64,000 bases of DNA from Sphaerolaimus hirsutus (GCA_964036195.1 OZ038458.1:310001-374000), one strand, 5' to 3'; positions 45,113-57,962 are shown, counted from the first letter of the stretch. Notes: a model not told the origin generated them from the sequence alone. Numbers and translations are program-made.

Positions 45113-45293
45113 ATGGTGCCTCCTCTAGCAGCACTGGGCACAGTGCCAAGTCATGTGGCGCAGCCAGCAGTTCTGGGGGAGGTGACACTGAGTCAGATGA
45201 CAAACTCTCAGTGCTGTCTGAAAGTGACTCTGGAGTGGTGTGCTCTTCTGCTAACTCGAGACCAAATAGCTTCATTGCTGTTTCTGGATCAGG
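45113..45293 (+). CDS. TRIM9: TRIM9 exon 2: RING loop, Ser-rich
   Basis: Acceptor CCATATATCAG, phase 1. Encodes DGASSSSTGHSAKSCGAASS, SGGDTESDDKLSVLSESDSG and VVCSSANSRPNSFIAVSGS. The Ser/Asp-rich loop between RING halves is a TRIM9/67 hallmark. Donor GG|GTTTGT, phase 2, a weak site whose form is repeated at exons 3 and 11. Confidence 0.9.
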
Positions 45294-45582
45294 GTTTGTT
45301 TTTGATGGGGTTTTCATGGGTTTGAGGGTTGTTTTTGATGTGATACATGCACCAATTTGATAATGTTTTGTTGTAATTTTTACATTACTTGTCACTGATA
45401 GGTGTATTTGGCACTTACTCTTTACTTACCACTTTTCTCGTTACTTATGGAATTGACTGCTGCCACAAAACCAAAGGCTTGCTAAAATTTCATTATATTT
45501 ACACACTTATATCTATTCCAAATTAAATGCAATCATGCATTGAAAATGACCAATACCCCCAAATAAACCTCCACTTTCCCAG

Positions 45583-45792
45583 GCGCTGTTCCGTCCTATC
45601 ACAACCTGCATCAGTGGGCATTTTAACACCACCCACAGCACTCGCTGGCGGCTTCTCTTTGAAGTGTGCCGCCTGCAGTAGGGTGCACTATTTTGCCGAT
45701 TGCGATGCGCCCAAATACCTACCCAGGAACAGAGCCCTGGCCAATGTTATTGAGAGGTATAGTAGGAGATGTAGAGATGGCAATAGTGCCAG
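45583..45792 (+). CDS. TRIM9: TRIM9 exon 3: second half of RING
   Basis: Acceptor CCACTTTCCCAG, completing the split Gly codon. Encodes RCSVLSQPASVGILTPPTAL, AGGFSLKCAACSRVHYFADC, DAPKYLPRNRALANVIERYS and RRCRDGNSA. Cys131 and Cys134 are the last RING pair; the PKNRVLxxVIxRY-type segment follows as in vertebrate TRIM9. Donor AG|GTTTGT, phase 2. Confidence 0.94.
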
Positions 45793-45884
45793 GTTTGTGT
45801 TTTGATCTTTTTGCTAGTGTTTATTTTTGTTGAACTTCGGAGCTGGGCTGTAAGTAGTAGCAGCTGTAGTTTTGCACATCTGAT

Positions 45885-46040
45885 AACCCCCCCCCCCTAT
45901 TGAATAATTCCCCTGTAAGATGAGCGAGGAAAAAGTTCCCCCTTTAGGAATATGATCAATTTTCCCCCTTTGAAAATCCCCCCCTCCCTTAAAAAGTCTT
46001 ACATACAATTATCACCATGGGGAGTTATTCAAGCGAATAC
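45885..46040. repeat. Family B fragment in TRIM9 intron 3
   Basis: CCCCCCTATTGAATAATTCC and GGGGAGTTATTCAAGCGAAT units; the outer TACCGTATTT is eroded. It lies between exons 3 and 4, 54 bases before the latter. Confidence 0.55.
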
Positions 46041-46094
46041 TTTTTGTATAATTTATTCACGAAAATATATGAACCATACCCCCTTCCCTTACAG

Positions 46095-46183
46095 GAGCCC
46101 CCGGGACCGGTCGGACAATCTGAGTTCCAGTCGACACAGCCTGTGCGCATCCAGCTCCAGCACATCCAGTCTCAATCTGCCCA
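46095..46183 (+). CDS. TRIM9: TRIM9 exon 4: Ser-rich linker
   Basis: Acceptor CCTTCCCTTACAG. Encodes (R)SPRDRSDNLSSSRHSLC then ASSSSTSSLNLP. It links RING and B-box 1, is low in complexity and poorly conserved. Consensus GTGAGT donor, phase 1. Confidence 0.88.
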
Positions 46184-46318
46184 GTGAGTGGATACATGGA
46201 CTAGTTTTATGTGCTTTGGTATTTTGCATGTGCAAAATTGAGTTTGCAGAAGAATTTTTAAAATGCTTTTAATAACTTTTGCCGTTGTCAAATTAATTTT
46301 TCATCGAGGAATTCCAGT

Positions 46319-46561
46319 CATACTTCAGTATCTTTACACCTTGCACGCGCAGTTAGAGTTGGAAGCGTGCCAATAATATGTAACGCATGCGATTTTCTTA
46401 ACGAATGAAAAAATCATTGCTGTTATAACGTTATACGTTGTATTCACAACAATAAAAAAATTTATTGAACTGAAATCGCGTGCATTAATTACCATTGGCA
46501 CTTTCCCAACGTGAAACATAAATAACTGCGCATGAAGTGTGTCTTGTCACTGGAGTATACC
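46319..46561. mobile_element. Family C subtype 2 in TRIM9 intron 4
   Basis: Inverted inner words: GAAGCGTGCCAATAATATG and its approximate complement near 46.49 kb. Right end CACTGGAGTATACC. It resembles the copies at 41.9 and 57.5 kb and ends 72 bases before exon 5. Confidence 0.55.
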
Positions 46562-46633
46562 CCAAACACCAATCATTTCCCCAACTCTAGTTTTTTGATA
46601 ACGTCAACATCACAATCCCCCCTCAATTCGCAG

Positions 46634-46836
46634 CCAGTCCAACGTCAACTGCGCCGGCACCTTGTCAACTGTGCGAATCGCCCCTGGAGCCAAACACAGC
46701 CAAATTTCACTGCTTACAATGCGACGTTTACTATTGCGACCAGTGCAGGGAAACGTGCCACCCCAAAAGGGGTCCCCTGGCGCAGCACCAAATGGTGCAG
46801 ATACATGGCCATGGAACTTTGCAGAGGAATGGGGAG
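46634..46836 (+). CDS. TRIM9: TRIM9 exon 5: B-box 1
   Basis: Acceptor TCAATTCGCAG, phase 1. After SPTSTAPAP it encodes CQLCESPLEPNTAKFHCLQC, DVYYCDQCRETCHPKRGPLA, QHQMV, then QIHGHGTLQRNGE. Ligands include Cys213, Cys216, Cys229, Cys232, Cys237, Cys240, His245 and His254. Donor GTAGGT, phase 0. Confidence 0.96.
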
Positions 46837-47238
46837 GTAGGTGCATTTGGGGGGGTTGGTGATGCGATTGTGATAATAGATTGGGAATGATGATTTTTGA
46901 TTAAGTATATTCTCGTGTTTTATAAGTCCTCTGAGGGGGGTGTCATTTCGCGATGTGAAAAACGCCAGTACTTTGGCGCCAAGCGTCATGGCACTTTTAA
47001 ATCACTTATCTCATCGAACAGTGTATGTGTAGTCATCCGAGGGCGCTATCAATTACTTTTAAAAAATTCCACAAGCATTATCTTTGAAAGGGTTTTTTCA
47101 ACATTCTAAATACAAATACCATTGGCTCCACGCCAAATAATGCACTACGCACCAATTGCGCCATAAATACACCTCACCCCTACACCCCCCAAATTGGCAA
47201 CCATCCAACACCCAACCCCCCCCCCCCAACCCCCTCAG

Positions 47239-47394
47239 TCGAGCAGCACCAAGTGCATGGAGCACCCGTCGCAGCCGCTCAGTCTGTTCTGCAGCACGTG
47301 CCAGTACCCAGTGTGCGACTGCTGCCAACAGCCGGGGGCCAGGCACTTTGGACACGACACTACCAGTTTGGAGAAGTTGGGCAAGCAGCAGAAG
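47239..47394 (+). CDS. TRIM9: TRIM9 exon 6: B-box 2
   Basis: C-rich acceptor ending CCCCCTCAG. Encodes SSSTKCMEHPSQPLSLFCST, CQYPVCDCCQQPGARHFGHD, TTSLEKLGKQQK. Ligands Cys276, His279, Cys288, Cys291, Cys296, Cys299, His306, His309. Donor GTGGGG followed by a G-run, phase 0. Confidence 0.96.
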
Positions 47395-50300
47395 GTGGGG
47401 GGGGGGTATTTTTGTTTTAATTTGAGATTTGGGGGGGGGGGGGTTGGCAGTGGTTTGCGAGGTTGTTTTAGGCTGCAGGTACCTAACTATTTATTGCATA
47501 TAATGTGGAAAATGTTAACTCTAGAAATTGGCTCCAGTAATTAAAATTGCACGCTGCTTAATTGAATGTTGTTCCAAAATACAAATCAGCACCGATGAAA
47601 ATCACAACTGAATCGGATTTCTTCAAAATAAATTGTTATTTGTTAAAAATTGTTTTGATCAATTTGCCAATTGCAAGAATTCCCGCGCAACAAAACAAAT
47701 ATACAAAGAATCGGGCAGCCCGATAAAATCGTGTCGGGCAAATTCAATATCACCCCACCAGCTTGTTATTCCCGCTCTGCAGCACCAGCCATGCATGCAG
47801 AAATGGGCTCATCATTCACATCAAAATCATCGCATCACGCAAATTCGCATTTTTTTTTCTTTTTTCAACGCCAACGTGTTTTTTCCGCCCTTTTTTTATC
47901 CCCCCGTGAATGCTAAACATTGCATAAGATCGCGGCTGTGGGAAAATGCGCCGGTGCGGTCGTAAAAAGTTATTAGCGGAACTAACGATGGAAAGCGCGG
48001 TTCCATGAAATTACGTTTCGAAAATGTTCGGACAGTTAGATTTAGGTGAGCTACAAAGGCATGTGAATCTTTTGTAGGAAAAGTAAATGTTTTTGTATAG
48101 TTGCATACCAAACATGTATTGTATTGTATACCAAACACTTTGCATGGAAATCTACCATAACCCATTTGAATAATGAACCGAAAATAAAATATTTTTTCAC
48201 CATAAAACATTGGATTCACCATCTGATAATTTGGAACAAAATTTTCTTCTAACTTTATTAATCAAGTTATGGTAACATTCATTGTATTCTGTGTGCTGGA
48301 TACTTACCCACAAGATTGATAAAAACTCTCACGACTGTTTCAAGAAAGATTTATATGTCACCCCGAAGTTTTTTCTAACTAGATGTGTCCATTTTCCAAT
48401 CTGTGGTGTTTGAGGGGGGTGGCGTATTTTACCTGAACTATTTTTTTCGATTTTGCTGCCTGGGCCATGCCAGTGATGCAATGACGCCATTTTTCTGACG
48501 TTTTTTCATTTAACAAAAAAACAAAAACAGGAGAAAATGTTACCACCGTTTGAACAGTAGAATTGGTAATAGGTAAATACAGGCGAAAGTCAAATACAGA
48601 GTACAGTACGGAAATCCCCATTTTCACGACATATCCATTTGATATAAATTTGTAAGCAGGAAATTTGAGACATGCATTTTGCCCGATGCAAAATAAATAC
48701 CCCTACAATTTTGGTCCACACTGTACATGCCTAACGAATGCTTTTCTACCACAGTGAGCTAGCTGTATATATCCGCGCGGCACTTATGTACCTTTGAGCG
48801 AATGAAATGTATCCCTTATCCTGGGCAAATGCTCTAGCCCACTGCGCATGGATATTTTATATTTTCTACATGCATTTCGAGGGAGCATAGCCTTTACTTT
48901 CTTGAGTTTGGGTTTTAATGGCCCCAGTGCTCATGAAAAATTTACTTCAATTTGAAGGTTGAAACTGAAAGCTGGCGCTCAACTTCCACTAATGGAAAAA
49001 ATCAGTATTTTTTCTGTACACTGCGACCACTTTTCAACTGTCAATAATTTGGGAACACAAACATGAATGTGTACCAAACTTTGCATTCTGTATCAAAATG
49101 ACTGAACAAACAAGTTATTATTGTTATGTAAATAAATAAATAGATACAGAGAGATACTAGTCAGTTCAAACATTGGCACTTGCACAGGTACATAAACAGA
49201 TTACAGTTAGACGCAGTCAGCAGGTCTATCAATTTGCAACCACAGATGGGCATGTTCATTTCTCAAGCCCATGATTTGCAAGCCATGCAATTATTGGCAT
49301 TGTTCACACTATCTGGCTAGCTGTTAGGTGTTGGGTTGAGTATTCAGATTAATGAAAAATTTTGTTGCAATCTAGGTTAGGCAGTTAGTAAGCAGATAGT
49401 AAGTACATTTTAAGAAAGAACATTTTCAACTAGTGCAAACATTTTGAACAAGAGCAAGTGAAAACATTTTCAGTATAGTCTGCCCAAAGTTTCATTTTTT
49501 TTTGTAGTGCCTAAATTTCAATGATGTAATGTTTATTCAGTAAAGTCTGCTGACTGCACACTTGAAATTCACCATATTCCATTGGCACATTGAATGCACC
49601 GACAATCAAAACATTTTTCACCATTTCCCCAAAACATTTTTTCACCACCATTTTAGGTTAGATTTGTTTTAATTTTATCAACATTGGTTTGATCGGGGGA
49701 AAATTGAGCGCTCAGTTTTACACATAAATCAATCTATGAATTTATGCAAGCAAGTGATGCAGTCTGCAAAATATGCACTGAACTTGTAGATCACTCAGCT
49801 TGGAAAATATACACTGTGGCAGTGGGTGAGCCTCTGTCTATGTATTTATGAGTATATAAAATGAATGTATGAATAATGCGCGTTCACACTTTTGACCTCG
49901 CTAAATGAAGGTCATTTGTATACCGGCCCACCATTTGTGGTACATACACATGTAAAGTGGTGTTACCTTGACATTGGGATGTTTCACACTAAAATAATAC
50001 CAGTTAAGGATGACATGTGGATCTATTTCAAATGGGGGTCAAATGGGGGACCTATTTTTATGTTTCGTGTATTTTTGTGAATGCGAATGTTTCTGTGGGA
50101 TTTAAGGCACTTATTTTTTATTTCAACTTTAAATACCGACCTAGTTAACAATAAAAATTATTTTGTACATTTAATTTCTCGTCAGGCAAATTTTGCCGAT
50201 GATGTTCAATGAGTAATTAAATATTTGCTGCCCGATTAAATGTGCTCTTTGTACTACCTATTTAAGTCACCATTTTCATCTTTTCAACACAGTTTCAGAT

Positions 50301-50822
50301 GAACCGACCCCGGTCATTTGATTTGATTAATCAAAATTGTATTATGTAATTCCGATCAATCTAAACGTTCTACACGTCACTTTTTCGATTTGCATCGATG
50401 CTGTCAGCACAAACGCAACCGCCATATTTCAAATCTTGTGTCATAAAATATTTTGTGTAATTTACAATGCCATAAAAATTGTCTTGGACATTCGAAATCA
50501 ATGACCACCGCACTTTACGAAGTCAAAAGTGGACACTACCACATTCTGCTTGACATTTGATCACTGGAAATTGCCACACAAACAATATTTTGATTAATTT
50601 GTACATGCACAGCATGCAAACTGGAGTAATAGGTATAATATAGGTACATATCCATGTATATAGATGAATGTATACCAACATTGTGACTTAATTAAAGACC
50701 ACACTCCGTACCCAAGGCTTAGTTTACGTTTACTGAGCTCTTTGGTGGAGAATTGTCTTGAATTCAACACACAAACATTTTTGAACATTTTTGAAATTCA
50801 TACAAAAATGTCACTCATATGA

Positions 50823-51050
50823 CCATCCTGGACTATGTAAAATACCCTGCAAAATGTAAAATGTAATGCAAAGTGTAAAAAATCATGAAAAATACCTGGG
50901 AAATGCATTTACCAAGTAAGTTTGCCACTTTCAGGGCATGTTGCATGACTTAGACACTCTGCATGGCATTTTACATGACTGTTGGAACTTTGCATGACAT
51001 TTCACATATACCAGTGCGTTTTGCATGACATTTTACAGGGTCTAGGAATC
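50823..51050. mobile_element. MITE family A
   Basis: ACCATCCTGGACTATGTAAA then ATACCCTGC at left; GCATGACATTTTACAGGGTC at right. The inner words TGCATGACATTT and AAATGTAATGCAAAG are inverted. Longer than other copies because of extra TGCATGAC units. Confidence 0.7.
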
Positions 51051-52078
51051 TACTTCAATCCATAAGATTTTCCGCCGACGAAAACGGACGCTACTATAGT
51101 ATAGTATTTTACTCTGGAGACATGTAACTACCCAGTATTATGTTCATTAAATGCCGGTCATGTAAGCTATGTGTACATGTGATAGATCAAATGTTACATT
51201 GGCTTGTTTATTACGGATTTCCTGGGCTAATATTTTGCATCGGAGAAATGTTGGATACACATTTCGAGGGGACTAATTTTTGATTTAGGCAGATTACTTT
51301 TTGGAATCCATTGAAATTGAAGTAAAGAGTTGTTTCTGATAACTAAAACTAAATAAAATATAAGAAAATACTGAAAATATTTAGCTTAAATATTGATTTA
51401 GATATTTATCTTTCATTTCTCCTGTTTTTTAATCCTGATATTTAATATATTTTGATGAGAAAAATGTAAATACGATAAATATATCCATGTTTCCTCAAAG
51501 AGATTCAATCAAATTACATTTTTGAGAGATTTTCTGAAATTATATTTATTTATATTTTCTAAAAAACCTTGTTTTTGAAACGCTAATTTTGCGTTATTAG
51601 ATCGTAAAAATGATTTATAAGAATCACGGAAACCAGCCCGTCTAGTTACTTTATCCATCATTTGTTTACAACAGGCCACAAGAATAAACCAAAAAGAAAC
51701 ATAGTTCACATTCAGCGTTCATATGAATACGCTTTCTGTCCAATTTGTAACTAAATATGTCTTTTTGGCAACTTCGAATGATTTATAGTGAACAGAAAAA
51801 TGAGACATTCTAAATCTAACATATGTGTTACTTGTAACATGTTTTTGTTCACAGGAATATGTACAGGAAACATGTGTTGCGTTCACGGGGCGAGTTTTTT
51901 TTCAATGTAAACACGTGTAGGTTGTGGTTTATTTTTTAGGGGGAAAATGTTGAATAGGAATGATGTAGTTTTCTTATTTGCAAAAAAAAGTTTCGGAAAA
52001 ATGGCAATTTTTTATGCGTGAAAAATACAAGAGATCGATTTTTATACCTAACGGCTAGCTGGAGTTTTGACAGTATTT

Positions 52079-52175
52079 CCCCGGCCATCCCGAATCTGAA
52101 TAATTACCGGGATTTTTCGGTACTCCGATCCCGAAACCCGCAATCACGATCCCGATCCCGAAAAGTCGATCACAT
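52079..52175. repeat. Degenerate CCCGAT/CCCGAA repeat
   Basis: CCGATCCCGAAACCCGCAAT and CACGATCCCGATCCCG. The same type of hexamer array as at the end of CaV-beta, here in intron DNA. Confidence 0.45.
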
Positions 52176-52286
52176 TTAAACCTAATAGTCACACCCCAAA
52201 TATTGTTGCCGACTGAATTTACTAATGGCTTCTTCTGAACGAAAAAACAACAACAACAAGCAAACAAGTGTAGATAAAAATTTGAG

Positions 52287-52372
52287 CTGCGCCAAAAAAA
52301 TGGCGTCAAGCGCCAAACAAATTATGTATCACGCATTAAAATGGCGCCAGGATCAAGGGCGCCAAGCGCAAT
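52287..52372. repeat. Family L GCGCCAA cluster
   Basis: AATGGCGTCAAGCGCCAAAC and AATGGCGCCAGGATCAAGGG then CGCCAAGCGC. Outer ends not identified. Confidence 0.45.
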
Positions 52373-52819
52373 TCAACACTAATTGCCAGTGTGTATTCCA
52401 ATCAATTTCAACAGTGCGCATTTCCATTTTCCATCTGCCGTCGCACACCGCCCTGTAATTTTCCACTTGAATTTGGCTTGTAGAAATCGGATGTTTCCCG
52501 TTTTTCATGAAACCCCACATTATGCACCTTGTATGGAATAAACAATTCCGGACATTATAATTAATTATAAAATTAATCAATTGTGTATTTTCATTGGATT
52601 TTTCTGTGTTGGGGCTACTGAAAAATTGATTTGGGGGGGGGTATTTTTTAACGCCGCAATCTTTAACGAAGCATAAAGCATCAAAAAGGATACAATGAGT
52701 TCTCTCCCAGTGATCACAGAGGGGGTTATTCGAGGGGTGTATTTTTTCCTCACTCGGTCTCAGATAACATGGAGAGATATTCGAAGGGTGAACTTATTCG
52801 AGAATTTACGGTATCTATG

Positions 52820-53283
52820 TACCGTATTTCCTCGAAATACCCCCCCCCCCTTGAAATACCCCCCCCTCGTTTGACCCCCCCCCCCCTCTCGAGACCACTA
52901 TGAAACAATCACCCCCCCCCCCCCTCGAAATACCCCCCCCCCCAAATTGAGTGTAAAGGGAACGTACATGACAATAACGGTAGTTTGTGTTCTGTGTACT
53001 GCAGAACACACGTGAAAACAATGTCGGTGTCACGTTAGAACAGTGTACATACCATCTACATACTAATATTTGTCTACAGAACCTTATAAATGGCGGTTTT
53101 TGTTGCATTTTTCGACGTCTGCGTACGTTTCAGATGACAATTTCGTACTTGGTTTTCAAAAATTTTCTTGTGAAACAATAACCCCCCCCCCCTCGAAATA
53201 CCCCCCCCCTCGTTTAACCCCCCCCCTCTCGGGACCACTATGAAACAATCACCCCCCGGGGGGTATTTCGAGGAAATACGGTA
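52820..53283. mobile_element. MITE family B, young-looking copy
   Basis: Ends TACCGTATTTCCTCGAAATA and TATTTCGAGGAAATACGGTA. The interior is almost the same as 61534-61987, including TCTACAGAACCTTATAAATG and GACGTCTGCGTACGTTTCAG, so the two copies are likely recent. Confidence 0.87.
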
Positions 53284-53805
53284 TGTAGAGTAGATTGATT
53301 CATTGTTCACACAACAAAAGTAAACAGAGCAATAAAATCCTGGATGAGTCAATTTAATAACTCTTCGTGCAGATGTAAATACAAACCAATTTTGTAAATG
53401 ATTCATGAGCTGAAATTTTTTCTGGATATTGTTCGTTCCTGACAGCGGGGGTCTGTAATTTGGTTAGACGTTTAAATTTTTATCTTCCCAGAAACTCCCG
53501 AAATGATCCGACAAAATTAAACAATCTTGACTTCAAATAGACAAATGGAACCAAATGGACACAGGGAAAAAACATTTTGCCCCAACCAGTTCATGCCTAA
53601 TATTTTGGAAACTGAAATACATTTGAGTAGACCACAATGGATCGTTTTTGATCTCTGTAAACAATAGTTTGTGTACTCCTCGTTCCGGTTAACTCATGCA
53701 TACAGAGTGGACTTTTACTTCACTTTTGGAAATTTCAGCTGTAAACTAGTGTGTGGGGCCAAATATTTCTTGTGGCTAATATAGGAACGGCCAGGGCTTT
53801 TTTCC

Positions 53806-53896
53806 AAAGGTTTTCAACCAATTTTTTAACGAAAAAAAAACGGTTTCTTTAATAAAACAAGTTCGTTGAAAAAAAACGTTTTTCTCCATCCCTAGG
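53806..53896. repeat. Family J terminal fragment
   Basis: AACGAAAAAAAAACGGTTTC, then AAAAAAACGTTTTTC and CCATCCCTA: one A/T-run hairpin end of the hAT-like family without the unique middle. Confidence 0.5.
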
Positions 53897-54379
53897 CTAA
53901 TATCCAACTAACGAGATATTGACTTGCAATGATGTCAGGAATAATTCTCGTTTTTTATGGAAAATCATATTTAAGCCATACTGAATTGCCCATGGCAACA
54001 CGAAATATAAACGTTTTGTCAATTGCTCTGTCCATTCTCTTTCATATTTAAATACTCAAAATTGCTAAAAAAATGTATGGACAAATTGATAAACACTTTC
54101 ATAACATTGAAACGTAAATGCCACCATTACACAATTTCTGTTACATGACGCCATCAATCAATGCTCTAAATGCATTTCACGAGAATAATTACGGCCCATT
54201 AGTGCCATTTCACTTAAAGTGTCACATTTCAACTTGAATGACATCATCAATTGTCATCACTTAAGTGCAGTGTCATAATGCATGCCGATCTTATTCGCAC
54301 GGAATATTTACAGTAAAATTGCGCCGTTTAGGTATAGAATGGGGAATGAGAAAAATTCCAAGTCAAATAGCTTTTCTAT

Positions 54380-54790
54380 TACCGCATTTCCTCGAAATAC
54401 CCCCCGGGGGGTGATTGTTTCATAGTGGGGGGGTATAACGAGGGGGGGGGGGGTATTTCGAGGGGGGGTTATAATTTCACAAGAAAATTTTTTAAATCCC
54501 AGTACGAAATTGTCGTCTGAAACGTACGCAGACGTCGAAAAATACAACAAAAACCGCCATTTATAAGGTTATGTAGACTAATATTAGTATGTAGACGGTA
54601 TAAACACTGTTCTAACGTGACACCAACATTGTTTTACATTACACAGAACACAAACTACAGTTATTGTCATGTACGTTCCCTTTACACTCAATTTGGGGGG
54701 GGGTATTTCGAGGGGGGGGTGTTGTTTCATAGTGGTCCCGAAAGGGGGGGGTAGAACGAGGGGGGGGGCGTATTTCGAGGAAATACAGTA
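54380..54790. mobile_element. MITE family B, inverted relative to neighbours
   Basis: Ends TACCGCATTTCCTCGAAATA and TATTTCGAGGAAATACAGTA. The interior is the reverse complement of the 52.8 and 61.5 kb copies (ACGCAGACGTCGAAAAATAC, CCGCCATTTATAAGGTTATG). Confidence 0.85.
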
Positions 54791-54989
54791 TGTCGAAATA
54801 GGTATGTAGCTTTAAAAAGGTCAAATAAATACTATTTTTTATCTATATTTCCTTGAATATATCCCCATACAACCTATTTTACTGAAATTAGGGTAAAGTG
54901 GCTTTACCATAAATTTTATGTGGTCTTAGAATTAAGCCCCTGGGGCCGGGGCAGCCACGAATGTCTTACGGTAATTCACACGTTATGGG

Positions 54990-56880
54990 TCGCGTTTTTT
55001 CTTCAAAACAAATCCTTCAATTATCGCAATTTTCTGTCCAATAAAGGTTGCGTGTTTTATGTGCATTAACACCATCGAAACAACGCAAAAAGATTAGTTT
55101 ATGAACCCTTTCACGTTCAAATCCCACGCCATGTCAAGTAGCAAATTTCAGATGGTTTCAAGCGCTCAAAGTTACACGCATCAAATGTCAGTGAAAATTT
55201 GTAAAATTTTAAATATAATACTACTAGGATGGAACTGAACTTAACTGGCATTTTACACCTTTTTGGCACTTGACAAATCTTTTTAACATAAATGTGTATA
55301 TGTTTTACACAAATATTTTTGTATTTTTAATTTTGACAAAAGTTTACGACTTGACATGGTTTGGGATTACACGCTGGATCACGAATGACTCATGCTTAAG
55401 AATGATGTCAGCACGCTCGAGTTATATATATTTAACTTAGGTCATTTATCATGTATTAACTTGGGCTCTAGTGAAAGTCAGTGGAGATTTATGACCCATT
55501 TCATTTGACTCTGACTGATTTTATTCACGTAGTAGGGGGGGGGGGATTTGAAAATTTCCAAAAGTCTTCGTGCCAGTTTTCATGTTTTGGCGCTAATGGC
55601 TCCATTTGTTGCGAGGCGTAAATACTATATTTAACACAAGATACTGTAGAGCTATGGATGGAAGATGTTTTACGACCCTTTTTAAATAAACCGGTTTTTA
55701 AAGCTCCAAGTGTGGTAATGAGTTGTTTTTTCTTCTAAAAACAGCTAAAAACCGTCGAACATCCAACGTAGAAGCAAAATACCGTTATTATTTCAATTTC
55801 CCCGCGTCAAAATTTCAAATGCCGCAAATTGTCAAATCTGGTGGAGAAGATGCATCTGGCAGCAGTCCAAATGCATTCGAAATGTCGTTCTCTCGAATTA
55901 ATTGCATTGCATGGATGTGCCAAAATTCCATTTAGCCCATTTCCACTATCAAAGACGGATGGCATGCGCTAATACAATGGGCGGGCGACATTACATGTTC
56001 CCATGTATAGGGTGTGTCGAAATACATGCGACAGTACAATGTGCACGTGTAAGACATTGGTTGCAGATAAATGGACAAGCACTATAGTTTTACTATATTA
56101 TGCAGAACGTGATTGATTGTTTTGCAGGGGTTCGGTGCTGTTCGCAATTTAAGCGGCGCCACTTGAATTGACGCTGGCACATTTCGCTGGAATCGGTGTT
56201 TGAAATGTTGTGGAATGGGGGTATAAATCACTACATGAACAATGTATTTTATATGAAATTGTGATTCAAAATCAGGATTCATTCAAAATGCTTGTCAAGT
56301 ATTTACCTCCGTTTGTCGCCTAGTATACAAAGAATTTTCTTCACAGTATACCACCTCCACTCAATGTTCATACTCAAATAATTTTATTAATTGGACTTCT
56401 CGATGGGTTGGAAATGAAACGAAAATAAATCTCATTTATAATGTTCTGCTATAGATAAATAGTCAAAGGCTGCACACATTTCAGTCCGAATTCCATGCAT
56501 AAGCTTATTTCAACTAGAGTAGGTAATCAATCTTTAGTCATGCTATTTACGTTCCAACATTTACCTACACTATTTTAATAGTGGAACATTTATCGGTATG
56601 CCTAGCATTTTATGGCTGAAGTGATAAAAAATTTATGTAAAGGGATGGTTTTTTGTGTAGTCTTTATATGTATTTACGTATGTAATTACATTGCCAAGAG
56701 AAAATGGCAATAAATTGGCAAAGAAATGGGGGAAAATGTTCTGTTGTCTTCCACGCTTGAAGCAGCTGGGAATGGAATGTACATTTTACATGGACCATAA
56801 CAAAATACAAATAAACAACAAATCAAATAAATACATGAGTATGCACAAGAAAAATGTATCAAATTAATTTTGGTGAAAAA
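54990..56880. other. TRIM9 intron 6, no feature seen
   Basis: AT-rich DNA without exon candidates or recognisable element ends. A 9-base G-run occurs near 55.54 kb. Confidence 0.4.
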
Positions 56881-56937
56881 CATGATCACTGGAAGCCAAA
56901 ACGCTATAGAATTAACAACCTCGCAAACTGTCATTCG

Positions 56938-57164
56938 TAGTCATATGAAAAGCGCCAGAACTTCGGCGCCAAGAAACAACAGCGCCATGGCGCTTTTCCA
57001 ACTCCCAGCGCCAAGCGCCAATGGCGCCAGAAGCACCATGGCGCTTTTTGCTGCGCCAGGCATTTTGTTCCTGGAGCCAGTAAAAAATAGCGCCAAGCGC
57101 CAAAAGCGCTACAGCAAAATAGCGCCAAGCGCTTAAAGCCCCATATGGCGCTTTTACATCACTA
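56938..57164. mobile_element. Family L element, complete
   Basis: Left TAGTCATATGAAAAGCGCCA, right TGGCGCTTTTACATCACTA: matched inverted ends. The interior has about a dozen GCGCCA/TGGCGC words in both orientations. Ends beginning TAGTGATG suggest a hAT-like origin, but no 8 bp duplication is evident. Confidence 0.7.
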
Positions 57165-57351
57165 GTCAAACGACAAGAAAAACTAAAAGTGATAAGTAGA
57201 CTTGTATTTACAGCAGATAAACAGAAAAGGGAAACCAATTTTCTTCACACTTTACTTAAAATCACTTAAAATTAGCTCACACCTTTCCGACAATTTGAAC
57301 ACATAAATATAAAAGTGTCTGTCCTCCAATTTTTGCGCATTTTCCCCACAG

Positions 57352-57447
57352 GCAGAGTTGTCGGGGACGTTGTCAGTGCTGAGCGAGAAAGCGCGCAGCG
57401 CAACAGAAAACATCTCCAGGACAAAGGCGGTCGTCGACGCGATGCCA
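57352..57447 (+). CDS. TRIM9: TRIM9 exon 7: coiled coil
   Basis: Acceptor CATTTTCCCCACAG. Encodes AELSGTLSVLSEKARSATEN then ISRTKAVVDAMP, gap-free against the SDRAKEAKEFLVQLRNMVQ region of vertebrate TRIM9. It follows a 10 kb intron. Consensus GTGAGT donor, phase 0. Confidence 0.9.
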
Positions 57448-57474
57448 GTGAGTTACCACCCCCCCCCCCTTCAC

Positions 57475-57640
57475 ATATACTCGACGGACTTGATACTTTG
57501 CACTCGCGGTTATTTATGTCTATTGTTGGAAGCGTGCCAATGACAATAAAAGCGTGTTGATTTTGTAAAAAACTTGAAAAATTCATTATTGTGAATATGT
57601 TAACGTATAATGTTCTAACAGCAATGACGATTTCAAGTTT
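57475..57640. mobile_element. Family C subtype 2, partial, next to exon 7
   Basis: CATATACTCGACGGACTTGA then TACTTTGCACTCGCGG; inner GGAAGCGTGCCAATGACAAT. Starts under 30 bases from the exon 7 donor. The right end is lost. Confidence 0.6.
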
Positions 57641-57756
57641 TCGAAATTCGAAACCTCATTTGGGGAAAACACTTAAAACTTTAAACACTTTTCTTGGCGA
57701 GTTTGCCATCGTTAGTAGTGGCTCTTCATAGCCAAGCGTCAAAAAACCCGTGGCAC

Positions 57757-57962
57757 TTTTATGTATTGTAAATCCTCGAATAAGTTTATGGTTATTTTAC
57801 TTAGAAAAATTTATTCTAATTTATAAAATATAGTTTTCAAACACCACACCCACATGGTGAGTTATTCAGGGGGTAGTTATTGTTCCTCACTCGGAGAAAA
57901 GGGGGCTTTATTCAGGGGAGGAGTTATTCAAGGGAGGGTACTCATTCAAGGATTTTACGGTA
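57757..57962. repeat. Family B, diverged copy
   Basis: TAAATCCTCGAATAAG at left; ATTCAAGGATTTTACGGTA at right; GAGTTATTCAAGGGAGGG units between. Confidence 0.55.

Larger units (their letters stand above)
47640..52190. other. TRIM9 intron 6, first half: mostly plain AT-rich DNA
   Basis: I see no exon. The only clear element is the family A copy at 50.82-51.05 kb. Near 51.5-51.6 kb there is a fragment resembling the family P ends (GAGAGATTTTCTGAAATTAT). Confidence 0.45.
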
